The notes beneath the pieces are model-generated. The model made no database searches. It was not told the DNA's origin and saw nothing but the letters and a program-made list of their open reading frames with translations. DNA of 50,887 nucleotides from Clostridiales bacterium (lineage in GTDB: Bacteria; Bacillota; Clostridia; Oscillospirales; Oscillospiraceae), in contig JAJBVG010000005.1 of NCBI GenBank assembly GCA_020859945.1, positions 1-50,887 on the forward strand. The letters are read 5' to 3'. Below, in pieces: positions 9,625 through 17,355 of this stretch (its first letter is position 1; each line of letters begins with the position of its first letter). Made by a program: the position numbers and the translations under genes.

Positions 9625-9642
9625 CTGTCAGGAGTTAATTTT

Positions 9643-10815
9643 ATGAAATACATCCCTAACACCCCGGAGGGGACCCGTGACCGGCTCTTTGGCGAGTGCC
9701 GGGAGCGCCGCCTGGTGCAGACCGCGCTGACTGACCTGTTCCGTCAGCGGGGCTACACGGAGATCATCACCCCCGACGTGGAATATTACGACGTCTTTGC
9801 CCTGGCGGGCAGCAGCATCCCCCAGGAATCCATGCTGAAGGTCATCGACAAGAGCGGGAAGATCTGCGTCCTCCGGCCCGACGGCACCACCCCCATCGCG
9901 CGGGTGGCGGCCACCAAGCTGAAAGACATCATCCTGCCCCGCCGGTTTTACTACAGCCAGTGCGTCTACCGCTCCAGCAGCGGCAACAAGGGCGAAAACG
10001 GCGAAATTCCCCAGTGTGGGGTGGAGCTCATCGGGGCCTCCGGCAAAAAGGCCGACCTGGAGATGATCGCCGCCGCCGTGGACGCTATCCGCGCCTGCGG
10101 CGTGAAGCAGTTCCATGTGGAAATCGGCCACGCGGGGATTTTCTCCTCCTTCATGGAGGGGATGGACCTGGCGGAGGACGACATGGAGACCGTCCGCAGC
10201 CTCATCGAGGGCAAAAACTTCGCCGCCCTGGGGGACTATCTGGAGGCCCACGCGGACCAGCCCGGCTGTGCCGCAGTGAAGCGGCTGGCCTACCTCTTTG
10301 GCGGGCCGGAGGTGCTGGACGAGGCGGAGGAGCTGCTGGGCCGGGAGGACGAGTCCATCGAGTACCTCCGGGCGTTGTACCGGATTTTGCAGGCGGCGGG
10401 CTACGGCGACGCCATCCGCTTCGACCTGGGCATGGTCCACCGCATCGACTACTACACCGGCGTCATCTTCCGGGGCTACGTGGAGGGGGCAGGCACCGCC
10501 GTCCTCTCCGGCGGACGGTATGACAAACTGTGCGCCTCCTTTGGGCGACCCGCTCAGGCCATCGGCTTCGCCGTGGACGTGGACGCGGTGGCGGCCTGTC
10601 TGCCCCGGGTGGAGCTGCCCCAGGTGCAGACCGTCATTCACTACGAGCCGTCCATGCTGGCCCGGGCCTTGGAAATTGTGGACGCGCTGCCCCAGGGCAG
10701 CAGTGAACTGTCCCCCTGCTCCCGGCTGGAGGGGACGCTGAACCTGGCGCGAGAGAAAAACATCCGCACCGTCCTCGTGGTGGACGAAAACGGAGAGAGA
10801 GAGGTGGAGGTATGA
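9643..10815 (+). CDS. hisZ: ATP phosphoribosyltransferase regulatory subunit
   Basis: HisZ is a histidyl-tRNA-synthetase-like paralogue without aminoacylation activity. It joins short-form HisG to make the active, histidine-sensitive first enzyme of histidine synthesis. The 390-residue product starts MKYIPNTPEGTRDRLF and keeps class II synthetase-like core elements (LRPDGTTPIARV, YYSQCVYR, GGRYDKL). It is first in the operon, with AGGAG upstream, and its stop overlaps the hisG start by four bases (ATGA). The presence of a 212-residue HisG next to it confirms the hetero-octameric type. Confidence 0.95.
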   Translation: MKYIPNTPEGTRDRLFGECRERRLVQTALTDLFRQRGYTEIITPDVEYYDVFALAGSSIPQESMLKVIDKSGKICVLRPDGTTPIARVAATKLKDIILPRRFYYSQCVYRSSSGNKGENGEIPQCGVELIGASGKKADLEMIAAAVDAIRACGVKQFHVEIGHAGIFSSFMEGMDLAEDDMETVRSLIEGKNFAALGDYLEAHADQPGCAAVKRLAYLFGGPEVLDEAEELLGREDESIEYLRALYRILQAAGYGDAIRFDLGMVHRIDYYTGVIFRGYVEGAGTAVLSGGRYDKLCASFGRPAQAIGFAVDVDAVAACLPRVELPQVQTVIHYEPSMLARALEIVDALPQGSSELSPCSRLEGTLNLAREKNIRTVLVVDENGEREVEV

Positions 10816-11450
10816 GCCGACTGCGCATCGCCCTGACCAAGGGCAGGCTCCAGGACAAATCCGTGGCCCTGTTTGAGCGGGCGGGAATGGACTGTTCCCC
10901 CATCAAAGACCCCGGACGGAGATTGATCCACTCCATCCCCAACTACCCGCTGGACGCGGTGCTGTCCAAGGCCCCGGACGTCATTACCTACGTGGAACAC
11001 GGGGCCTGCGACCTGGGCATCGTGGGCAAGGACACCATCATGGAGAAGGGCGGCTCCTTCTACGAGGTGCTGGACTTGGGCTTTGGCAAATGCCGCTTCG
11101 CCCTGGCGGTGCGAGAGGGGGCCGACTTCTACGGCACCTATAAGTACCGGGTCATCGCCTCCAAGTACCCCAACGTGACCCGGGCGTTCTTCGCCGCCAA
11201 GGGCATGGACGTGGACGTTATCAAAATCGAGGGCAGCGTGGAGCTGGCCCCCATCCTGGGGCTGGCGGACGGCATTGTGGACATCGTGGAGACCGGCGCC
11301 ACCCTCAAGGCCAACGGCCTGGTCCCCATCGAGACGGTGGCCCCCATCTCCGCCCGGCTCATCGTCAACACCGCCAGCATGAAGCTGTACAAAAACGAAA
11401 TTCTGGATTTTATCTCCAAATGTGAGCAGGAACTGAGGGACAGCAAATGA
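10812..11450 (+). CDS. hisG: ATP phosphoribosyltransferase catalytic subunit, short form
   Basis: HisG condenses ATP with PRPP to give phosphoribosyl-ATP, the committed step. At 212 residues it lacks the C-terminal regulatory domain of the long form and so needs HisZ. Recognisable elements are the N-terminal ALTKGRLQDK and the PRPP-binding region ending VDIVETGATLKANGL. It overlaps hisZ and hisD by four bases each, which implies translational coupling. Confidence 0.96.
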   Translation: MSRLRIALTKGRLQDKSVALFERAGMDCSPIKDPGRRLIHSIPNYPLDAVLSKAPDVITYVEHGACDLGIVGKDTIMEKGGSFYEVLDLGFGKCRFALAVREGADFYGTYKYRVIASKYPNVTRAFFAAKGMDVDVIKIEGSVELAPILGLADGIVDIVETGATLKANGLVPIETVAPISARLIVNTASMKLYKNEILDFISKCEQELRDSK

Positions 11451-12724
11451 TTCAAATTGTAAAGGCCGACGGCGAGGCCGAGCTGCGGCTCATCGACAAC
11501 CTGCGCACCCGCGCTGCCCAGGCCAACGAGAGCATCACCAAGTCCGCGGCGGAAATCATGGCCGCGGTGGAACAGCGGGGCTACGACGCCGTCCGGGAAT
11601 ATTCGCTGAAATTCGACAAGGCGGAGCCGAAGGAGTTCACCGCCGCCGAGCTACAGGCGGCCTACGACGCCTGCGACCCGGCGCTCATCCAGACCATGAA
11701 ACACGCCGCCGCCAACATCCGGGATTATAATGAACACCTGCTGGCGAAATCCGCAGAGTGGACCAGCCCCGACGGGGGCAAGGTGGGCCGCGTAGTCCGG
11801 GGCCTGACCCGGGTGGGTATCTACGTCCCCGGCGGCACCGCCGCCTACCCCTCCTCGGTGCTGATGAACGCCGTCCCCGCACGGGTGGCCGGGGTGGAGG
11901 AGCTTATCATGGTCACGCCCCCCACGGAGAACTTGAATCAGGCGGTGCTGGCGGCTGCCAAAATCGCCGGGGTGGACCGGGTCATCGGCGTGGGCGGCGT
12001 CCAGGCGGTAGCCGCCCTGACCTACGGGGCCGGGTTCATCCCCAAGGTGGACAAGCTGGTGGGGCCGGGCAACGCCTACGTCGCCGCCGCCAAGCGCATG
12101 GCCTACGGCACGCTGGACATCGACATGGTGGCTGGCCCCAGCGAGGTGCTGGTCATCGCCGACGAGACTGCCGACCCCAAATATGTGGCCGCCGACCTGA
12201 TGAGCCAGGCGGAACACGACCGCATGGCCTCCGCCATGCTGCTGACCACCAGCGAGGAACTGGCCCAGGCGGTGGACAAAGAAATTATTCGTCAGTCCAC
12301 CGCCCTCAGCCGCCGGGACATCATCAAAGCCTCCCTCCGGGACTTCGGCGCGGCCATCGTCTGCGACACCCTGGACCGGGCGGTGGAGCTGGCCAATTTG
12401 GAGGCCCCGGAGCATCTGGAAATTTGCACCGCCGACCCCCGCGCTCTGCTCCCTGGCATCAAAAACGCCGGAGCGGTGTTTTTGGGCAGCTACGCCCCGG
12501 AACCCCTGGGGGACTACCTGGCAGGGCCGGACCACGTGCTACCCACCAGCGGGACGGCCCGGTTCTTTTCGCCGCTGTCGGTGGACAGCTTCTTAAAGAC
12601 CATGAGCGTGCTGGAATTTGACCGGCCCTCGCTGGAGGCCGTCCACCGGGAGGTGGAGTGCTTCGCCCAGGCGGAGCATCTCACCGCCCACGCCAACTCC
12701 ATTCGCGTCCGGTTTGAGGAGTGA
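11447..12724 (+). CDS. hisD: Histidinol dehydrogenase
   Basis: HisD is a zinc enzyme that oxidises histidinol to histidine in two NAD-dependent steps, the last of the pathway. The 425-residue product is full length and carries VGPGNAYVAAAKR, the zinc-ligand region LMSQAEHDRMASAMLLT and the catalytic APEHLEI motif. It is followed after six bases by hisH. In related operons hisC and/or hisB often lie at this junction, and they are absent here. Confidence 0.97.
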   Translation: MIQIVKADGEAELRLIDNLRTRAAQANESITKSAAEIMAAVEQRGYDAVREYSLKFDKAEPKEFTAAELQAAYDACDPALIQTMKHAAANIRDYNEHLLAKSAEWTSPDGGKVGRVVRGLTRVGIYVPGGTAAYPSSVLMNAVPARVAGVEELIMVTPPTENLNQAVLAAAKIAGVDRVIGVGGVQAVAALTYGAGFIPKVDKLVGPGNAYVAAAKRMAYGTLDIDMVAGPSEVLVIADETADPKYVAADLMSQAEHDRMASAMLLTTSEELAQAVDKEIIRQSTALSRRDIIKASLRDFGAAIVCDTLDRAVELANLEAPEHLEICTADPRALLPGIKNAGAVFLGSYAPEPLGDYLAGPDHVLPTSGTARFFSPLSVDSFLKTMSVLEFDRPSLEAVHREVECFAQAEHLTAHANSIRVRFEE

Positions 12725-12730
12725 GAACAG

Positions 12731-13339
12731 ATGGGATATATCGCTGTGGTTGACTACGACGTGGGCAACCTGATGAGTGTAAACAACGGCATGAAGTACC
12801 TGGGCTTTTCCACAAAAGTCACGGCGGACCCCAAGGAGCTGGAGCTGGCGGACGCCATCATCCTGCCCGGCGTGGGGGCCTTCCCCGACGCGGCGGCCAA
12901 GCTGGAGCAGCGGGGCATGATGGCGGAAATTCGCCGCCAGAGCGCGAAAAAGCCGGTTTTGGGCATCTGTCTGGGAATGCAGCTGCTGTTCGAGACGGGA
13001 TACGAGATCCGGGAGGCCCAGGGGCTGGGCCTCATCCCCGGCACGGTGGAGTACATCCAGACCCAGTACAAGCTGCCTCACATCGGCTGGAACAACCTGA
13101 CGTTCCACACCCCCTCCCCCCTGTTCGACGGGGTGGAGGAGGGCAGCTATGTCTACTTCGTCCACTCCTTCCGGGGGATGCCCACCCAGCCGGAGGACGT
13201 CATCGCCACCACCGACTACGGCACGGAGATCACCGCCGCCGTCCAGCGGGGCAACGTCTTTGGCACCCAGTTCCACCCGGAGAAGTCCGGGGACATTGGG
13301 CTGCAAATGCTGCGGAACTTTGGAGGGCTGAACCGATGA
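12731..13339 (+). CDS. hisH: Imidazole glycerol phosphate synthase, glutaminase subunit
   Basis: HisH releases ammonia from glutamine and passes it to HisF. This class I glutamine amidotransferase of 202 residues has its nucleophile in GICLGMQLL (C80) and its catalytic histidine/glutamate pair in TQFHPEKSG near the end. It overlaps hisA by four bases, and its partner hisF follows hisA. Confidence 0.97.
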   Translation: MGYIAVVDYDVGNLMSVNNGMKYLGFSTKVTADPKELELADAIILPGVGAFPDAAAKLEQRGMMAEIRRQSAKKPVLGICLGMQLLFETGYEIREAQGLGLIPGTVEYIQTQYKLPHIGWNNLTFHTPSPLFDGVEEGSYVYFVHSFRGMPTQPEDVIATTDYGTEITAAVQRGNVFGTQFHPEKSGDIGLQMLRNFGGLNR

Positions 13340-14064
13340 TCATTGAACCGGCAATCGACTTGAAGGACGGGCGGGTGGTCCGCCTCAAAAAGGGAGAATT
13401 TGACACCGTCCATCAGGTGGCGGACGACCCCCTGGCGGTGGCGCGGGAGTTCGCCGCCGCGGGAGCGAAAGTCATTCACATGGTAGATTTGGACGGCGCC
13501 CGGCAGTGCGTGCGGGTCAACGGCGACATCGTCCGCCGGGTGGCCCGGGAGAGCGGCTTGCAGGTGGAGCTGGGCGGCGGCATCCGCACCATGGCCGACC
13601 TGGAAGCGGTGGACGCCATGGGCGTGTGGCGCATGGTCATCGGCTCCGCCGCAGTGGAACACCCCGACTTTGTCAAAGAGGCCGTGGCGCGCTACGGTGA
13701 GCGCATCGCCGTGGGCGTGGACGCCAAGGACGGCGAGGTGAAAACCGCCGGTTGGGAGAAGGGCAGCGGCCTGCACTATCTGGACTTCGCCCGCTCCATG
13801 GAACAGCTGGGGGTGAAAACGCTGGTGTTCACCGACATCGACACCGACGGGATGCTCTCCGGCCCCAGCTTCGGCAGCCTGCGAAAGCTCCAGTCCGCCG
13901 TCTCCTGCCAAATCGTGGCCAGCGGCGGCGTGCATGTGCTGGAGGACATCGTCAAACTGGAAGAAATGGGCCTCTACGGGGCCATCATCGGCAAAGCCTA
14001 CTACGCCGGAACCATCGACCTGGCGGCGGCGGTCCGGGTGGGCGGCAGCCAGGCCAACCCGTAA
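13336..14064 (+). CDS. hisA: ProFAR isomerase
   Basis: HisA is a TIM-barrel isomerase that opens the ribose ring of ProFAR to give PRFAR. The product has 242 residues, with the catalytic aspartate at residue 8 (PAIDLKDG) and the second-half motif FTDIDTDGM. The two half-barrels each keep a GGGIRT- or SGGVH-type phosphate site. It overlaps hisH by four bases. Confidence 0.97.
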   Translation: MIIEPAIDLKDGRVVRLKKGEFDTVHQVADDPLAVAREFAAAGAKVIHMVDLDGARQCVRVNGDIVRRVARESGLQVELGGGIRTMADLEAVDAMGVWRMVIGSAAVEHPDFVKEAVARYGERIAVGVDAKDGEVKTAGWEKGSGLHYLDFARSMEQLGVKTLVFTDIDTDGMLSGPSFGSLRKLQSAVSCQIVASGGVHVLEDIVKLEEMGLYGAIIGKAYYAGTIDLAAAVRVGGSQANP

Positions 14065-14079
14065 GGAGGAGGGAACCCT

Positions 14080-14835
14080 ATGTTAGCAAAGAGAATCATT
14101 CCCTGCCTGGACGTGCGGGACGGCCGGGTGGTCAAGGGGGTCAACTTCGTCAACATCCGGGACGCAGGCGACCCGGTGGAGCTGGCGGCCTACTACTCCC
14201 AGCAGGGAGCCGATGAAATCGTCTTTCTGGACATCACCGCCACCTATGAGGCCCGCAAGACCGTGGCGGACATGGTGCGCCGGACGGTGGAGCGGGTCTA
14301 CGTCCCCGTGACGGTGGGCGGCGGCATCCGCACCGTGGAGGACTTTCAGGAGCTGCTCCGGGCGGGAGCGGACAAAATCAGCGTCAACTCCGCCGCCGTC
14401 AAGGACCCCACCCTTATCTCCCGCGCCGCCGAGCGGTTCGGCAGCCAATGCGTGGTGCTGGCCATCGACGCCCGGCACCGGGCCGAGGGCGGCTACGAAG
14501 TGGTCGTGGCTGGAGGCCGCATCCCCACCGGGAAGGACGCGGTGGAGTGGGCCAAGGAGGGCGAAGCCCTGGGCGCGGGCGAGATCCTGCTGACCAGCAT
14601 GGACGCCGACGGCACCAAGCAGGGCTTTGACATCGAAATGACCAAGGCCATCACCGACGCGGTGAACATCCCCGTCATCGCCTCCGGCGGCTGCGGCAGC
14701 CTGGAGCATTTCGCGGAGGTGTTCCAGCAGGCGGACGCGGACGCGGCGCTGGCGGCCTCCCTGTTCCACTTCGGGGAACTGACCGTTCCCCAGGTGAAGG
14801 ACTATCTGCGGGGCCGGAACATCCCCGTGCGGTAA
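14080..14835 (+). CDS. hisF: Imidazole glycerol phosphate synthase, cyclase subunit
   Basis: HisF closes the imidazole ring using ammonia from HisH and releases AICAR to purine synthesis. The 251-residue TIM barrel has both catalytic aspartates at the canonical positions, D11 (CLDVRDG) and D130 (LAIDARH), plus [10 protein letters not shown] strong AAGGAGG ribosome site precedes it, 15 bases after hisA. Confidence 0.98.
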   Translation: MLAKRIIPCLDVRDGRVVKGVNFVNIRDAGDPVELAAYYSQQGADEIVFLDITATYEARKTVADMVRRTVERVYVPVTVGGGIRTVEDFQELLRAGADKISVNSAAVKDPTLISRAAERFGSQCVVLAIDARHRAEGGYEVVVAGGRIPTGKDAVEWAKEGEALGAGEILLTSMDADGTKQGFDIEMTKAITDAVNIPVIASGGCGSLEHFAEVFQQADADAALAASLFHFGELTVPQVKDYLRGRNIPVR

Positions 14836-14847
14836 TGAGGTGAGAAC

Positions 14848-15177
14848 ATGATTGAACCCAAAGACCTGTTTCAAAAATCCGATTTGATTCCCGTCATCAT
14901 CCAGGACCGGGAGACAAAGGACATCCTGATGCTGGGCTTCACCAACGAGGAAGCGTATTTGAAAACGCTGGAGACCCACACTGCCTGGTTCTGGAGCCGC
15001 AGCCGCCAGAAGCTGTGGAACAAGGGCGAGACCAGCGGCAACTTCCTCTTTGTGAAGAAAATCATCACCGACTGCGACACCGACACCTTGCTCTACATCT
15101 GCGACCCCAAGGGGCCGACCTGTCACACCGGGGCCAGGAGCTGCTTCTTCCGGGACATCTGGGAGGAAGAGGCATGA
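14848..15177 (+). CDS. hisI: Phosphoribosyl-AMP cyclohydrolase
   Basis: HisI opens the adenine ring of phosphoribosyl-AMP in the third pathway step. The 109-residue product is a stand-alone cyclohydrolase with the metal-binding pattern CDTDTLLY...PTCHTGARSCF and the substrate region FWSRSRQKLWNKGETSGN. It overlaps hisE by four bases (ATGA). In many bacteria the two activities are fused; here they are separate, and the hisE partner is itself doubled. Confidence 0.96.
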   Translation: MIEPKDLFQKSDLIPVIIQDRETKDILMLGFTNEEAYLKTLETHTAWFWSRSRQKLWNKGETSGNFLFVKKIITDCDTDTLLYICDPKGPTCHTGARSCFFRDIWEEEA

Positions 15178-15794
15178 GCCGGGCGCAGCAGGCCATCCAG
15201 GAGCAGTACGACGTGGCCCTGGACCGGAAAAACCACCCTGTAGGGGGCAAGTCCTACACCAACTACCTCTACACCCAAGGGCTGGATAAAATCCTGAAAA
15301 AGTGCGGCGAGGAGACCTTTGAGGCGGTCATTGCCGCCAAAAATGACGATACCGCCGAGACGGTGGGAGAGCTGAACGACGTCATTTACCACGTCACAGT
15401 GCTGCTCTGCCAGCAGGAGGTCTCTCTCGCGGCGGTGATGGACGCGCTGAACGTCCGCTGCGCCGCCCAGGGGCTGGGCGTGGATGAGATTTACGACATC
15501 ATCGCCCAACGGGGAGCCAGCGGCGGCGATGGCTCCTACACCGCCTATCTGTTCGGCCAGGGGCTGGACAAGATTTTGAAAAAGGTGGGAGAGGCGTGCA
15601 GTCTGCTCCTGCTGGCGGGCAAAGCCGGGGACAGGGAGAAAATCGCCTATGAGACGGCGGATCTGCTCTATCACCTGCTGGCTATGATGGTGGCAAAAGA
15701 CATCCCCGTGGCGGCCCTGGCCGACGAGCTGGACCGCCGCAGCGGAAAAACCGGCAATCTAAAGACCTTTCACACCACCGATTTGAATACTTAA
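15174..15794 (+). CDS. hisE: Phosphoribosyl-ATP pyrophosphatase with two tandem HisE domains
   Basis: HisE removes pyrophosphate from phosphoribosyl-ATP and is normally ~100 residues. This product has 206 residues and contains two copies. Copy 1 (about 20-95) has SYTNYLYTQGLDKILKKCGE followed by ETFE (residues 45-50 GEETFE) and ELND (66-69), giving the full MazG-like acidic metal site. Copy 2 (about 120-200) has SYTAYLFGQGLDKILKKVGE but continues ACSL (139-144), losing two acidic ligands, while keeping ETAD (160-163). HisE works as a dimer of helical subunits, so this chain may be a covalent dimer with one active and one structural half. The start is the ATG overlapping the hisI stop. It ends the his operon; hisB, hisC and a histidinol phosphatase are not in the window. 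Confidence 0.9.
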   Translation: MSRAQQAIQEQYDVALDRKNHPVGGKSYTNYLYTQGLDKILKKCGEETFEAVIAAKNDDTAETVGELNDVIYHVTVLLCQQEVSLAAVMDALNVRCAAQGLGVDEIYDIIAQRGASGGDGSYTAYLFGQGLDKILKKVGEACSLLLLAGKAGDREKIAYETADLLYHLLAMMVAKDIPVAALADELDRRSGKTGNLKTFHTTDLNT

Positions 15795-15826
15795 TTTTCC
15801 AACCGAAGGGAAAGGATGAAATCTCC

Positions 15827-16498
15827 ATGCGGGACAAGCTTTTTGTCAAGCGGCTCATCATGTCGCTGGTGGGCGTGTGCATCTGCGGCGTGGCCGTGGG
15901 CTTTTTCAACACTGCCGTGTTCGGCGTAGACCCCTTTCAGTGCTTCGCCCAGGGGCTGCACAACCAATTCCAGTTTATCCCTGTTTTCGCCAGCTACGGC
16001 ACCTTCTACACCGCCGTCAACCTGGTGCTGCTGGTCATCGACCTGTTTCTGGACCGGCATTACATCGGCCTGGCTACCTTCCTGAATATGTTCTTTGTGG
16101 GCTACCTGGTGACGTTTTCCCAGTGGTGCATCTATCAGGTGGTGCCGGAGCCGGGGTTTGCGACTCGGGTGGTGCTGCTCATCATCGGCATTTTCCTGTG
16201 CTGCCTGGCCTCCGCCCTCTACTACACCGCCGATTTGGGCGTCTCCACCTATGACACCATTCCCCTGTTCATCACCGACCGCAAGCCTAAAATCGCGGGG
16301 AAAGTGATTCCCTTCCGGTTTATCCGCATCGTCAGCGACCTGATTTGCGTCATCATCGGGTATGCCTGCGGCGCAGTGGTGGGCATCGGCACGGTCATCA
16401 CCGCCTTCTTTATGGGGCCGCTCATCGAGGTGCTCAAGAAGGCCATCGCCATTCCCCTGCTCTACGGGAAGCAAACCGCCGACAGCGCCGCTTCTTAA
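15827..16498 (+). CDS. YczE-like integral membrane protein
   Basis: The 223-residue protein has five to six hydrophobic helices, starting at residues ~10-30 and including FYTAVNLVLLVIDLF, VVLLIIGIFLCCLASALYY and a glycine-rich helix near residue 185. Its pattern resembles the YczE/YitT-like families, with the DLGVSTYDTIPLFI stretch after the fourth helix. YczE in Bacillus affects non-ribosomal peptide production, but the biochemical role of the family is unknown. It starts 32 bases after hisE with GAAAGGATG upstream, so it could be read through from the his promoter. Confidence 0.7.
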   Translation: MRDKLFVKRLIMSLVGVCICGVAVGFFNTAVFGVDPFQCFAQGLHNQFQFIPVFASYGTFYTAVNLVLLVIDLFLDRHYIGLATFLNMFFVGYLVTFSQWCIYQVVPEPGFATRVVLLIIGIFLCCLASALYYTADLGVSTYDTIPLFITDRKPKIAGKVIPFRFIRIVSDLICVIIGYACGAVVGIGTVITAFFMGPLIEVLKKAIAIPLLYGKQTADSAAS

Positions 16499-16518
16499 CG
16501 AACAAGGAGGTTTCCACT

Positions 16519-17100
16519 ATGAAACGCATCTTTAGACGCTTTCTCCCCCTGACGCTGGCCCTGATGCTGGCCCTGTCCCTGACCGCCTGCGGCGGTTCCG
16601 CAGCGGATTCCGCCGACAGCTCCGTGGACGAGGGCGTGGACGGCTCCGAGGTGTTGGAGGAGGATTCCTCCACCGCCGAAGCCGTTTGGTATGTGGACAC
16701 CCCGGTGGGGACCGAGCTTTACAGCGACAACGCCTGCTCCGTCGTCCTCACCGCCCAGGAGAGCGGCGACAGCGGCTCCAGCACCACCCTTACCCTGTCT
16801 TACACCGGGGAAGGTTCCCTGTTGGTGGAGCTGACCGCCTACGACACCGAGGAATACGCCGCCTTCGCCCAGGGCGAGGAGGATTACGTGGTCTCTCAGC
16901 AGTATGGCCGCTTCATCGCCAACGCGGGCGAGACGGACAAGGCCATCACCGTGGAGTGGGATGGGGCCTATGAGATTTTCGATGTCAGCGTCTCCACCAC
17001 CACCGAGACGGTGACAGACGACGCTGATTCCAGCACTGAAATTTCCGACGAGATGGATACCCTGTACGACACCACCCTTCGGGTCATTGCGGCGGAATAA
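16519..17100 (+). CDS. Putative lipoprotein
   Basis: The 193-residue product has a basic N-terminus (MKRIFRRF), a hydrophobic stretch and an LTAC lipobox, so C24 should be lipidated and the protein anchored outside the membrane. An acidic, serine-rich linker (about residues 30-55) leads to a compact domain of alternating hydrophobic residues (about 56-190), probably beta-rich. I recognise no family. The ATG at 16519 follows AAGGAGG; longer in-frame sequence upstream lies inside the preceding gene. A terminator follows. Confidence 0.75.
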   Translation: MKRIFRRFLPLTLALMLALSLTACGGSAADSADSSVDEGVDGSEVLEEDSSTAEAVWYVDTPVGTELYSDNACSVVLTAQESGDSGSSTTLTLSYTGEGSLLVELTAYDTEEYAAFAQGEEDYVVSQQYGRFIANAGETDKAITVEWDGAYEIFDVSVSTTTETVTDDADSSTEISDEMDTLYDTTLRVIAAE

Positions 17101-17121
17101 TTCGCGTTTGTACCCTTTCCG

Positions 17122-17149
17122 GCGGCTCCGATGATTCGGGGCCGCTTTT
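17122..17149 (+). terminator. Rho-independent terminator after the lipoprotein gene
   Basis: A ten-base stem (GCGGCTCCGA / TCGGGGCCGC, one wobble pair) with a four-base loop, then TTTT. Confidence 0.85.
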
Positions 17150-17165
17150 GCTGTGAAATTTTTCG

Positions 17166-17194
17166 TTTACACAACTCTTTCCCTGTGGTATGAT
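17166..17194 (+). promoter_or_regulatory. Promoter of prfC
   Basis: TTTACA (17166-17171), 17-base spacer and TATGAT (17189-17194). Transcription would start near 17201, leaving a ~155-base leader before prfC. Confidence 0.7.
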
Positions 17195-17245
17195 AAACGA
17201 TAGTTGTATTTCCTTTGCGCCGATCACGGCGGGATGGAGGGTCGC

Positions 17246-17293
17246 ATGAAATACCTGTTTTCAGCGGGAAACTGTTTGGTCAGTCCCACATAA
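17246..17293 (+). CDS. Possible 15-residue leader peptide upstream of prfC
   Basis: ATG preceded by GGATGGAGG, encoding 15 codons to TAA within the prfC leader. The strong ribosome site is the only evidence that it is translated. The sequence (MKYLFSAGNCLVSPT) resembles no family. Confidence 0.3.
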   Translation: MKYLFSAGNCLVSPT

Positions 17294-17355
17294 AAATATA
17301 CGAAACGTATCTATTCGACTATTTATTCCAATTTGTACTCTTTTTGGAGGATTCT

